From contig NZ_VFAH01000017.1 of NCBI RefSeq assembly GCF_008929045.1, positions 59,348 to 123,347 of the forward strand: DNA of 64,000 nucleotides, read 5' to 3'. The stretch comes from Noviherbaspirillum aerium. Lineage in GTDB: Bacteria > Pseudomonadota > Gammaproteobacteria > Burkholderiales > Burkholderiaceae_D. Below the pieces are notes generated by a model that made no database searches, was not told where the DNA came from, and was given only the letters and a program-made list of their open reading frames with translations. This document shows positions 17,741 to 26,305 of the stretch, in pieces; position 1 is the stretch's first letter, and every line of letters starts with the position of its first letter. Both the position numbers and the translations under genes were made by a program.

Positions 17741-19237
17741 TTACTGGTTGGGCGAGCCTGCGAGCGGTGTGCGCAGGTAGGGGAAGGCATTGTCGAACCG
17801 GGTGCTGTCGACATAGGCGCCGTCGGTGAAATCGATCAGGCCGGCCGGCGCGTCCTTGGCAGCGCATCCGATGTTGACATGGCAGAGACGGCCCATGACC
17901 ACGCGCAATGCGATGTCGACGACATCATCGCCGGGACGGCGTCCGTTCGGGAAGCCCGCATTGTCGCCGCCAATCACGCCAAGACGATTCTGCGTGCCGG
18001 ACGCTGCCGGTGTGGCGGTATTCAGGCGCAGCATTTCCGAGGCGACCACGTTGGCCGGCTGGTTCAGGCCACTGACGCCGGTGAGGAATGCGGTGACGAG
18101 GTCGTTGCGCGGGAAGTTGGTCGGCGCCTTCACGCCGGCGCTGCCGAATAGCACCTCAACCAGGGCCGGCAGGGTCGGATTGGTGACGTAATCAATGAAT
18201 TGCCCGTCGCCGCTCGGCTTGCTGTGGTTAAACTGGTCCTTGTCCTTGAGTCCGATCACGACTTCATTGACCAGCGGATTGCCCAGGCGCGAGACCTGGG
18301 TCCATGCGCCGCCGTCCTTTGTCGCCGCACCGCTCTTCGGTGTCGGGTTGATGACGCGGCCCTGGCGCAGGCTGGCCGTGGTCCAGCCGCCGACGACCGG
18401 TTCGGCGCCATTGGTCAGACAGGCGATCGGCACTTCCATGGCGATCGAGGTCACGTTCTTGCCGGCGAGCGAGTCCTGCGCCGCACGTTCCGCATTCGGA
18501 TCGAAGGCGGTGGCCGGCGCCTTGATATTGATGAGGTCGAAGGTTTCGCCCAGATTCACCACGAACGGATCCTTCCGCTGGCCGACAAACACGCGTCCTG
18601 GCGCGGCGCAGCCGGGGATGCTGACGTTGTAGAGATGCCTGGCGGCATAGGAGGCGTAGTCGGCGATCGACTTGTTGCCGATGTTGTCAACCGGCTTGTC
18701 GAAGGTAGTCCCGCCGCCGGCGGCATTGGCCACCGCTTGGCGCGTGCCGGTGCGGCGGTCCCCGCGCACGACATTGATGGAATAGGTTTCCCTCCGGTTC
18801 AATGCCGCCGATCCCGGGGTGTTGATGTCGGATGCGCCATTGATGACCAGCGGAATCGATACCTGCTTGCCGCCCACGGTAAGCTTGGTGTCCCGATTTT
18901 CATTGTTGAAGCGGAACTGGAAAGTCAGGTCTTCCTTGGCATCGCTATTGTTGTCAATGTGGATTTCATAGAGCGCGTCGGGATCCATCGCGAAATAATT
19001 CGGGCCGGCGCCTGGATCCTGAAGCGGAATATAGTTGGCGATCAGCGTCACGTAGCCGGATCGGTTGGCCTCGTAGCTGCGGAACATGTAGAAATCGGTG
19101 GCGTCGACGGTGGGCTGCCGGGTAATGAAGGGAGCTTCCCGGTGGCTGGAAGCGGCGGCCGGCAGTGCGGCAAGGCCGGCCAACGCTCCGGCAATGAGAC
19201 TGACGCCGAGCTGGCGCCTGTTGGTTCGCATTAACAT
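17741..19237 (-). CDS. DUF4331 domain-containing exported protein
   Basis: Predicted secreted or periplasmic protein of 498 residues. A signal peptide (about 1-28) ends before SSHREAPFIT, the hallmark beginning of DUF4331, followed by the family motifs ATDFYMFRSYE, YIPLQDPGAGPNYF, YEIHIDNNSDAKEDLTFQFRF and, toward the end, GRRPGDDVVDIALRV. Four Cys residues could form disulfides. The molecular function of DUF4331 is not known. An AAGGAGAG lies directly upstream of the ATG at 19237 (MLMRTNRR); earlier starts are unsupported. It is the first gene of an operon with a small lipoprotein, a TPR protein and a HupE/UreJ-type membrane protein with an EF-hand. Confidence 0.88.
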   Translation of the reverse strand: MLMRTNRRQLGVSLIAGALAGLAALPAAASSHREAPFITRQPTVDATDFYMFRSYEANRSGYVTLIANYIPLQDPGAGPNYFAMDPDALYEIHIDNNSDAKEDLTFQFRFNNENRDTKLTVGGKQVSIPLVINGASDINTPGSAALNRRETYSINVVRGDRRTGTRQAVANAAGGGTTFDKPVDNIGNKSIADYASYAARHLYNVSIPGCAAPGRVFVGQRKDPFVVNLGETFDLINIKAPATAFDPNAERAAQDSLAGKNVTSIAMEVPIACLTNGAEPVVGGWTTASLRQGRVINPTPKSGAATKDGGAWTQVSRLGNPLVNEVVIGLKDKDQFNHSKPSGDGQFIDYVTNPTLPALVEVLFGSAGVKAPTNFPRNDLVTAFLTGVSGLNQPANVVASEMLRLNTATPAASGTQNRLGVIGGDNAGFPNGRRPGDDVVDIALRVVMGRLCHVNIGCAAKDAPAGLIDFTDGAYVDSTRFDNAFPYLRTPLAGSPNQ

Positions 19238-19584
19238 GACTCTCTCCTTGATTGATAGAACAACGGAATCTGTGCCCGCCTTCGTTGTACGGAGGAGTAC
19301 GGAATCTGGATTCAAATATGTTCACGCTCGGATCGGCGCCGGATCGGCACCGAATTGACCCCATCAGAAGTCGGCGGGTACAGTCTTGGAGAGCGTCAAT
19401 GACAGGGGGCAAGACGCATCTTCCTCAACCTGGAAACATGGGATGAATCGGGAGGCCTCGGTCAATGCGAAGCCGGTCCCTATCGTATAGGGAAGGAAAC
19501 GGTCGGGAAAAGATGCATGTCATCGACGTTCCGGCATCGCGCCATCCGTATGATCGGCATCATCCGCGCCGGCTGTCGAGCCGG
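19238..19584. other. Promoter region of the DUF4331 operon with a direct repeat
   Basis: About 350 bases between the hybrid-kinase stop and the DUF4331 start. The word ACGGAATCT occurs twice (19263-19271 and 19299-19307), 36 bases apart, just upstream of the DUF4331 ribosome-binding site on the minus strand. It could be a regulator site. No clear -35/-10 pair was identified. Confidence 0.35.
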
Positions 19585-21108
19585 TTATTGCAAAGACACC
19601 GGCGTTGCCAGGATGGCAAGCAGCCGCTCCATGTCCACAGGCTTGACGAAGTGATGGAGAAATCCCGCGTCGGCGGTATTCCTCCTGTCCTGTTCCTGGC
19701 CGTAGCCGGTAATGGCGATCAAGGTCAGATTTTTTGTTTGCGCCTGCGCGCGAAGGCACCTTGCAAGTTCATTGCCATCCATGTCCGGAAGGCCGATATC
19801 GAGCAGGCAAACGTCCGGCAAGTCCTTGCGCGCCCGCTCCAGCGCATTTCTGGCACTGTGCTCGATCATGATTTCGTGGCCGGCCGATTCCAGAAACATG
19901 CCCAGCATGCGCGCCGCATCGACATTATCGTCAACCACGAGCAGACGTTGCCGTCTCGGGGATGGCGACATCATGCGGGGCTCATCATGCTCGGAGGCAT
20001 TCCCGGGCGCCATGGCCCGCGGCAGCAGGACGGAGAAGGTGCTTCCCTTTCCGATGCCGGGACTGGTCGCCTTGACCGAACCATGGTGCAGCTCGACCAG
20101 GCTTTTTACGAGTGACAAGCCGATTCCCAAACCTCCCTGCGACCGGTCCGGCGTTCTTTCGGCCTGCGTAAACATCTCGAAGACATGCTCGATTACCTCC
20201 GGCGCCATGCCGATGCCATTATCCGTCACGCTCAGGACAATGTTCTTGCTATCGACCTCCATTGTCAGGGTAATGGTGCCGCCTTCCAGAGTGTATTTCG
20301 CCGCATTATTCAACAGGTTCGAAATAATCTGGATCAGGCGTTTCTGATCGCCTTGCACGAGGGCCGACACGGGCGGCGTATGCACCGACAGATGGTGCCT
20401 GCGCAGATCGATCAGTGGCCGCACCTGTTCGACCGCATTCGCCACGATCTTCCTTGCATCGACCAGCCCCTGATCCAGCTCGACCAGCCCCCTGGACACG
20501 CGCGACACATCAAGCAAGTCATCGATCAGGCCCGTCATGTGCTCAACCTGGCGCGAGATGATGTCGCTGGTTTTTTTCATGCGGTCCGGATCGAGATCCA
20601 CCATCTTTAACAGTTCCGCGGCCGCACTGATCGGCGCCAGGGGATTGCGCAGTTCATGCGCAAGCATGGCAAGGAATTCATCCTTGCGGCGATCGATTTC
20701 ACGCATTTCATACTGGCGCTTGCGTGCCCGCAGCGCGGCATTGGCGGCGGTCAGCAGCGTGATGCTTTGAACAGGACGCTCCAGGATGGTCACGTTTCCA
20801 AGCTCCTGGTAAATCTTTCTCATGCCCTGCGCATCAAGCCCTCTCTTGCTGAGAACGATGACAGGCAAATCGGACCAGGTCTGCTGCTGATTGAGGAACT
20901 GGGTGAACGACTTGAGAAAGTCGACCGTAAGAGCTTCGTCCACGATGAAAAGCGCGCCCGCTCCTTTATCAAGCTCGGCAAGAATGTCGACAGCGGGGGA
21001 GCATACGAAGCACGTGAGACCGGCGCGGTCAAAGACCTGGGATACCAGCCGGGCGTCTTTTCCCGTGGGAGCGAGGATGAGAATTCGCTGTTCCATACGT
21101 GTTGTCAT
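19585..21108 (-). CDS. Hybrid histidine kinase/response regulator
   Basis: Soluble signalling protein of 507 residues. The N-terminal domain (about 1-130) resembles a receiver (RILILAPTGKDARLVSQVF… ALFIVDEAL… PVIVLSKRG), with its Asp displaced or lost, so it may be a pseudo-receiver. A HisKA domain follows with AMLAHELRNPLAPI, then a HATPase domain with NLLNNAAKYT, DNGIGM and GGLGIGLSLVK. The C-terminal receiver (about 390-505) has DDN, the phospho-acceptor Asp in CLLDIGLPDMDG, ITGYG and KPVD. There is no membrane segment. It begins 34 bases behind the KaiC-like gene on the same strand, a frequent arrangement of KaiC-like ATPases and kinases in proteobacteria, suggesting functional coupling. 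Confidence 0.88.
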   Translation of the reverse strand: MTTRMEQRILILAPTGKDARLVSQVFDRAGLTCFVCSPAVDILAELDKGAGALFIVDEALTVDFLKSFTQFLNQQQTWSDLPVIVLSKRGLDAQGMRKIYQELGNVTILERPVQSITLLTAANAALRARKRQYEMREIDRRKDEFLAMLAHELRNPLAPISAAAELLKMVDLDPDRMKKTSDIISRQVEHMTGLIDDLLDVSRVSRGLVELDQGLVDARKIVANAVEQVRPLIDLRRHHLSVHTPPVSALVQGDQKRLIQIISNLLNNAAKYTLEGGTITLTMEVDSKNIVLSVTDNGIGMAPEVIEHVFEMFTQAERTPDRSQGGLGIGLSLVKSLVELHHGSVKATSPGIGKGSTFSVLLPRAMAPGNASEHDEPRMMSPSPRRQRLLVVDDNVDAARMLGMFLESAGHEIMIEHSARNALERARKDLPDVCLLDIGLPDMDGNELARCLRAQAQTKNLTLIAITGYGQEQDRRNTADAGFLHHFVKPVDMERLLAILATPVSLQ

Positions 21109-21142
21109 CCGATGCGATTATCGAAAGCCGTTGCCAGGTACG

Positions 21143-22639
21143 TCAAGTCGGCAAAAAGTCATTGCCGCCGGGACCTGCCACCAGCGTCGGCACGCCAGTC
21201 AAGATGCCCTGGAAGTTTTCAAGCACCCGGCCAACCTCGATTCCGTGCGCCGTGATGCAGAAGCGGCGTAAAGTGGTTTCATGGGCGCTGCCGCGTTTCT
21301 TGAATACCGAGATCGCTTTTTCCACCGCGCCTCTCGCTTCAAAATACCGCAGGATCAGCACATTGTCGGCCATGTAGCTCACGTCGAGGCTGGTCGACAT
21401 CGCGCCGACTATTCCCTGCTGCACACCGACCAGGAACGTGACAACTCCCCGTTGTCCAAGATAGGTTAATACCTCATGCAGATGGGTGGTCAGAAAACTT
21501 GCCTCCGGCATCGCATTCATATAGCCATTCAAGCTGTCGATAACGATGACCCTGGCGCCATTATCCGCAGCCTTGCACACGGTATGCGTAAATTCTCCAG
21601 GCGACATTTCCGCCGGATCGATCTGGTAAACCGCAAGCAGCCCGGACTCATAGGGAGTACGCAAGTCAAGGCCGATTCCATCGCAACGGTTCAGCAAGGT
21701 GTTGAGCGATTCTTCAAACAGAAAGATCGCGGCGGGTTTTCCTTGCCCGGTGACGGCGGCAATGAACTGTGCCGCCAGACTCGATTTCCCCGTGCCGGGC
21801 GGACCGGAAATCAGTGTGCTGGATCCTTCTTCAATGCCGCCGCCCAGCATCGCATCAAAAGAAGCGAGACCGCTTGGTATCTGCGAGCGCTTGATCAGTT
21901 CGCGCGACTCGGCCGCCACGATTCTGGGATAAACGACGATGCCGCCGGAGATGATCGAGTAGTCATGCGGGCCGCGGCGAAACGAAATGCCACGGTATTT
22001 CAATATGCGCACGAGACGGCGTTCCGCGCCATATTCCGAGTCGGTGTGCTGCAGTGAAATGACTCCATGGGCAATGCTGCGCACCTGCTGGTCGCCGCCT
22101 ATGGCAGTCTTATCATCGAGTAGCAAGGCCGTGCATGAGCGCGTGGCGAAATATTGCTTCAACGCCAGCACATGCCTTCGATATCTCAATGCACTGCCGG
22201 AGAGCAGTTGCAATTCCGAAAGGGAATCCAGCACGATGCGTGTCGGCCTGGTTCTTTCTATGACTTCGAGGATGAGCTTGTTGGTTTCGCCCAGTTCCAC
22301 TTCGGACGGGTGGAGAATCGTATATTGCTCGTCCGGATCGAGAATGCTTTCTTCGGGTATGACTTCATGCACGGTAACGCCATCCATCGAAAATCCGTGG
22401 GATGCCGCAACCGCCCTCAGTTCGATATTGTTTTCGGCAAGGGTGATATAAAGAACGGATTCTCCCCGTTTTGCTCCCTCGATGAGAAACTGCAGTGCAA
22501 TCGTCGTCTTGCCGGCTCCCGGATCGCCTTCCAGCAGATACAGACGTTCTTTGGTAAGGCCGCCGCCGAGTATGTTGTCGAGGCCGGGAACGCCGGTGGA
22601 AATGAATGCCTGACTGGAATTATTCTGTTGTGAAAGCAT
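21143..22639 (-). CDS. KaiC-like double-domain RecA ATPase
   Basis: Cytoplasmic ATPase of 498 residues with two RecA/KaiC domains in tandem. Walker A motifs are GDPGAGKTT (about 38-46) and GPPGTGKSS (about 275-283); Walker B strands are TRIVLDSLSEL and ARVIVIDSLNGYM. The C-terminal segment FKKRGSAHETTLRRFCI resembles cyanobacterial KaiC. By hand alignment with KaiC, the two phosphorylation sites Ser431-Thr432 correspond to Ser-Tyr here. Proteobacterial KaiC-like proteins act with histidine kinases in stress or redox adaptation rather than a full clock; no kaiA or kaiB is present. The start is uncertain: 22639 (MLSQQNN) fits homologues, 22678 is an alternative, and neither has a strong ribosome-binding site. 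Confidence 0.88.
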   Translation of the reverse strand: MLSQQNNSSQAFISTGVPGLDNILGGGLTKERLYLLEGDPGAGKTTIALQFLIEGAKRGESVLYITLAENNIELRAVAASHGFSMDGVTVHEVIPEESILDPDEQYTILHPSEVELGETNKLILEVIERTRPTRIVLDSLSELQLLSGSALRYRRHVLALKQYFATRSCTALLLDDKTAIGGDQQVRSIAHGVISLQHTDSEYGAERRLVRILKYRGISFRRGPHDYSIISGGIVVYPRIVAAESRELIKRSQIPSGLASFDAMLGGGIEEGSSTLISGPPGTGKSSLAAQFIAAVTGQGKPAAIFLFEESLNTLLNRCDGIGLDLRTPYESGLLAVYQIDPAEMSPGEFTHTVCKAADNGARVIVIDSLNGYMNAMPEASFLTTHLHEVLTYLGQRGVVTFLVGVQQGIVGAMSTSLDVSYMADNVLILRYFEARGAVEKAISVFKKRGSAHETTLRRFCITAHGIEVGRVLENFQGILTGVPTLVAGPGGNDFLPT

Positions 22640-23187
22640 TGGATATTCGCGAAGGTTAGATGATTTACCGCGATACATGAACGCTGGCTCAATCTAGCCC
22701 ACCGTTAGTCCTGCAAGCCATGACCAAGTCATACTGAACATTCTACAGGTAAAGTCGCTGGCGCCTGACAGGACGCGGGAAGCCCGGAACCTGCTCGGCG
22801 CCTGCAACGGTCTTTTCGCATCCATCCTTATTCATTCAAGCATGTCGTGCTCATTCAAGGGAGCAATATACTCATCACTGCATTGGGCGAGCCGTGTGCA
22901 TTAACGCATAAGCTTGCGCATCAAAGGACGATTGCAAACGCAAGTGATTCACCACCACATGATTAATGCGCCCGCTTCCCCGTAATTAATGCACACGGAA
23001 GCTGATCAAGCTCCTGCACAGTTCCTGTCAATGGCTGATAATGTTGCAAGGAATTTTCGCAGAGACACAGGCAGTACCATTATTGCCATTTCGCGGATCG
23101 GGAAGAGCCTCCGGTCAGTCGGGCTCGGAATGCGGAAAAGCTGTTGCCGGCTCTAACTGTTCCATCAGAGAAATCAACGGGTGCAAG
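22640..23187. other. Divergent regulatory region between KaiC-like and hydrolase genes
   Basis: About 550 bases separating divergent signalling genes. It contains a perfect 13-base inverted repeat (annotated separately), a further attaatgcgc word at about 22962, and repeated cattcaag words near 22834-22860. A GATAAT at 23037-23042 could be a -10 element for the hydrolase operon, but its -35 is poor. The plus-strand frame from 23041 that extends the hydrolase lacks a ribosome-binding site. Confidence 0.4.
22892..22998. promoter_or_regulatory. 13-base inverted repeat, candidate regulator site pair
   Basis: CCGTGTGCATTAA at 22892-22904 and TTAATGCACACGG at 22986-22998 are perfect inverted copies, 81 bases apart. 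A partial copy (attaatgcgc) lies between. The arms flank the centre of the divergent promoter region and could bind a regulator that loops or bridges the two sites. No binding protein can be named. Confidence 0.45.
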
Positions 23188-24006
23188 ATGGACCAAGAAA
23201 CCAATTTCATCATTGAACAAAACAACGTTAAGGTTTTGGGCCGTGGCACAAAGCCCATGATTCTTGCCCATGGATTTGGTTGTGACCAAAACATGTGGCG
23301 GCATGTCATACCCGCTTTTCTGGACGACTATAAAGTCATCGCTTTCGATCATGTGGGTGCGGGCGCATCGGACCTTACCCGGTTCGACCAAAGCAAATAT
23401 GCCTCCCTGGAGGGTTATGCCGAAGATGTCCTCGGCATCTGCAACGAGGTCGCCGGACCGGGTACGATCTATGTGGGACATTCGGTCAGTGCGATGATTG
23501 GCGTGCTTGCGGCGATCCGGCAGCCTGCATTGTTTGAACACCTGATTCTTGTCGCGCCTTCGCCTTGTTATATCAATGACGGTGATTACATCGGCGGGTT
23601 CAATAAAAGCGACATTGAAGAGCTTCTGGAATTCATGGATGCCAATTATCTGGGGTGGTCACATGCCCTGGCTCCAACCATCGTTGGAAATCCGGACCGG
23701 CCCGAGGTTGCTCAGGAACTGGAAAACAGCTTTTGCCGCACGGACCCTGAGATTGCCAAGCATTTTGCCCGGACAACCTTCCTCTCCGATAATCGAAGCG
23801 ACCTGTTGAAATGCAACGTGCCCGCCCTCATTCTGCAGTGCGCGGATGATGTCATTGCCCCGCGTACGGTCGGCGAATTCATGCACCGCGAATTGCGCGA
23901 AAGCGAGCTATATTTGATGAAGGCGACCGGGCACTGCCCGAATCTCAGCGCGCCGGAAGAAACAATTGGCGCGATAAAAGAATATCTCGCGACCCATGGA
24001 ACATAG
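23188..24006 (+). CDS. RsbQ-like alpha/beta hydrolase
   Basis: Cytoplasmic alpha/beta hydrolase of 272 residues, the same size as Bacillus subtilis RsbQ (269). Visible elements are the oxyanion region AHGFGCDQNMW, the strand VIAFDHVGAGASD, the nucleophile Ser in GHSVSAM, the Asp in CADDVIAP and the His in TGHCPNLSAP. RsbQ supplies or processes a small hydrophobic molecule sensed by the PAS domain of RsbP during energy stress; related plant strigolactone and karrikin receptors share the fold. Here the stop overlaps the start of a PAS histidine-kinase gene by 11 bases, the expected partner arrangement. The start at 23188 (MDQETNF) fits the family; the ribosome-binding site is weak. Confidence 0.88.
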   Translation: MDQETNFIIEQNNVKVLGRGTKPMILAHGFGCDQNMWRHVIPAFLDDYKVIAFDHVGAGASDLTRFDQSKYASLEGYAEDVLGICNEVAGPGTIYVGHSVSAMIGVLAAIRQPALFEHLILVAPSPCYINDGDYIGGFNKSDIEELLEFMDANYLGWSHALAPTIVGNPDRPEVAQELENSFCRTDPEIAKHFARTTFLSDNRSDLLKCNVPALILQCADDVIAPRTVGEFMHRELRESELYLMKATGHCPNLSAPEETIGAIKEYLATHGT

Positions 24007-26020
24007 CAAGCCCGATCTGGAGAGTCTGGTTCAGGTAGAGGACATACAGGATCTCTACGAAAATGCACCGTGTGCTTATCTGCTGACTCTGCCTGACGGA
24101 ACCATCATCAGAGCGAACGCCACCTTCTTTCGCTGGACCGGATATGACCAGGGTGCTCTCGATGGAAAAGTCCGTTTCCAGGATCTCCTTGCGATAGCCG
24201 GGCGCATTTATCACGATACCCATTACGGCCCGCTGCTGTTAATGCAGGGATACGTTAATGAGCTTGCCTTCGATGTGAAGTGCAAGGACGGAAACAGGCT
24301 TCCCGTCTTTCTCAGCGCCATACTGAAAAGAAACGAAGACGGCCAGCCCCTGCTGATCAAAACCACGCTGGTGGATGCGCGAGGCCGACGCGCCTACGAG
24401 CAGGAACTTCTTGCCGCCAAGCGTAGAGCGGAGGATGCCGAGAGCGCCTTGCGCACGCTTAACAATACCTTGGAAGCCGAGGTGGCGAAGCGTACCGCCG
24501 AGCGCGACCAGCTCTGGCGTCTCTCGCAGGACCTTCTCGCTGTCGGCTCGACTGAAGGATACTTTACCCGGGTCAACCCGGCCTTTACCGCGGTTCTCGG
24601 ATGGACCGATGCTGAAGTGTGTTCCTTTCCTTTCAGCGAGCTGATTCATCCGGAAGATACGGGAGCATTTCTGGAGGCGATGGACAGGTTGCGCGCCGGC
24701 GAGGCTCTGAGCAACCGCACCGGGCGTCGGCGGCACAAGGATGGAAGCTATCGGTGGATATCCTGGAACATCGTTCCGGATGCCGGCTCGCTCTACTTCG
24801 TCGGCCGGGATATCACCGAAGAGAGGCGCCAGGCCGAGTATCTTCGGCAGATGGAGGAAAGCCTGCAGCAGGCGCAAAAGATGGAAGCCGTCGGCCAACT
24901 GACGGGAGGTCTTGCCCACGACTTCAATAATCTCCTGGCAGGCATCGTGGGCAATCTGCAACTGATGCGGCTTCGCTTCACGCTCGGCCACAAGGACGAT
25001 CTGCTTCGCTATATCGACGCGGCCGAAACCGTGGCGGGGCGCGCATCCGCGCTGACCCACCGCATGCTCTCGTTTGCCCGCAGGCAGACCTTGTCAAATG
25101 TCGCCCTGGATGTCACTCAGCTCATAGAGTCGATGGTCGACATGTTCGCGCAGACGGTTGGCCCCGACATTCGGATTCACACCGCGCTGGAAAACGACCT
25201 GGGCCTGGTGAAGACCGACCGCAATCAGCTCGAGAGCGCCCTGCTGAATCTGGTCATCAACGCCCGGGATGCCATGCCCGATGGCGGAACCATAGTCATC
25301 GAGACGAAGAAAAGCGTGATGGATAGCCCGGCGGGGTTGGCGGAAACGCCGCTGCCATCCCCGCAGGAATTCGTCACCATCAGCGTCAGGGATACAGGCA
25401 GCGGAATGAGCCCCGATGTGGCTTCGCGTGCGTTCGAGCCTTTCTTCACCACCAAGCCGATCGGCCAAGGCACCGGCCTGGGTCTTTCCATGATTTTCGG
25501 ATTCGTGAAACAGTCCGGCGGGCATGTGGAAATCCGCTCGGAGGTTGGCACCGGAACGACGGTCAGTCTTCGGTTTCCAAGGCACGTTGGCGAGCCGGCA
25601 GACCTGAAATCATCGGCTTCCTTGGAAGGACGATCTGCCAAGTCATCAATGTCGTCAACCATCCTTATGGTTGACGACGAAGCGCCGCTGCGAATGCTAC
25701 TTGCTGAAGTACTGGAAAATGAAGGCCATATCGTGGTGCAGGCCGAAACCGGTGCGCAGGCCCTGGCTGCCCTCGATCAAACGCCGAACATCGACTTGCT
25801 TGTGACCGATATTGGCCTGCCCGGCGACATGAATGGACGCCAGCTTGCAAAGGTCGCCAAGCGGCTTCGTCCGGAATTGAAGACAATACTCATCACTGGC
25901 TATGTGCAGGATGCCGAAGTTCGCAATGACATCATGGCAGGCGACACGAAACTGCTGGTAAAACCGTTTGCATTGTCGGTGTTCACGGAAGAGGTTGCGA
26001 AGACGCTTCAGGCGTTATAA
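23996..26020 (+). CDS. PAS-domain hybrid histidine kinase paired with RsbQ-like hydrolase
   Basis: Soluble signalling protein of 674 residues. Order: PAS domain 1 (about 18-130, ENAPCAYLLTLPDGTIIRANATFFRWTGY), a coiled coil (about 135-180), PAS domain 2 (about 180-290, ending VGRDITEERRQ), HisKA with GGLAHDFNNLL, HATPase with NLVINARDAM, DTGSGM, FEPFFTTK and GQGTGLGL, and a C-terminal receiver with VDDE, the phospho-acceptor Asp in LLVTDIGLPGDMNG and the Lys in LLVKPF. PAS 1 is of the type that follows RsbQ-like hydrolases and is the likely sensor of the hydrolase product. The gene starts inside the hydrolase gene, so the two are co-translated. The downstream target of the receiver is unknown. 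Confidence 0.9.
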   Translation: MEHSKPDLESLVQVEDIQDLYENAPCAYLLTLPDGTIIRANATFFRWTGYDQGALDGKVRFQDLLAIAGRIYHDTHYGPLLLMQGYVNELAFDVKCKDGNRLPVFLSAILKRNEDGQPLLIKTTLVDARGRRAYEQELLAAKRRAEDAESALRTLNNTLEAEVAKRTAERDQLWRLSQDLLAVGSTEGYFTRVNPAFTAVLGWTDAEVCSFPFSELIHPEDTGAFLEAMDRLRAGEALSNRTGRRRHKDGSYRWISWNIVPDAGSLYFVGRDITEERRQAEYLRQMEESLQQAQKMEAVGQLTGGLAHDFNNLLAGIVGNLQLMRLRFTLGHKDDLLRYIDAAETVAGRASALTHRMLSFARRQTLSNVALDVTQLIESMVDMFAQTVGPDIRIHTALENDLGLVKTDRNQLESALLNLVINARDAMPDGGTIVIETKKSVMDSPAGLAETPLPSPQEFVTISVRDTGSGMSPDVASRAFEPFFTTKPIGQGTGLGLSMIFGFVKQSGGHVEIRSEVGTGTTVSLRFPRHVGEPADLKSSASLEGRSAKSSMSSTILMVDDEAPLRMLLAEVLENEGHIVVQAETGAQALAALDQTPNIDLLVTDIGLPGDMNGRQLAKVAKRLRPELKTILITGYVQDAEVRNDIMAGDTKLLVKPFALSVFTEEVAKTLQAL

Positions 26021-26305
26021 GAATGCAGGCATGCAGGGACGGCAAGTTCGTGACGCTGTCATTCGCAATGAACACGCGCATGTGATCGAGATTGTCACGG
26101 TCATTGAACTGGTCCAGGCAATAACAATTGCGGCAGCGCCGCTTTCCTCCGGCGTATTCGTGCCGATCCGGTACAGGTTGCGCGCATTGCCGCAGAGACG
26201 AACACGGTATACCCGCAATACACGCGGTACGCATCGTCCATGCTCTCCGGGAAGCACGCCGTCTTCCCTTGCGATTCATTTAGCTCTCGGCCGACGCGAC
26301 GTCGG

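Noticed and set aside
23032..23048. Sigma-54-like TGGC…TTGCA before the hydrolase gene
   Set aside because: The distance between GG and GC is 11 bases instead of the strict 10, so it would not be used.
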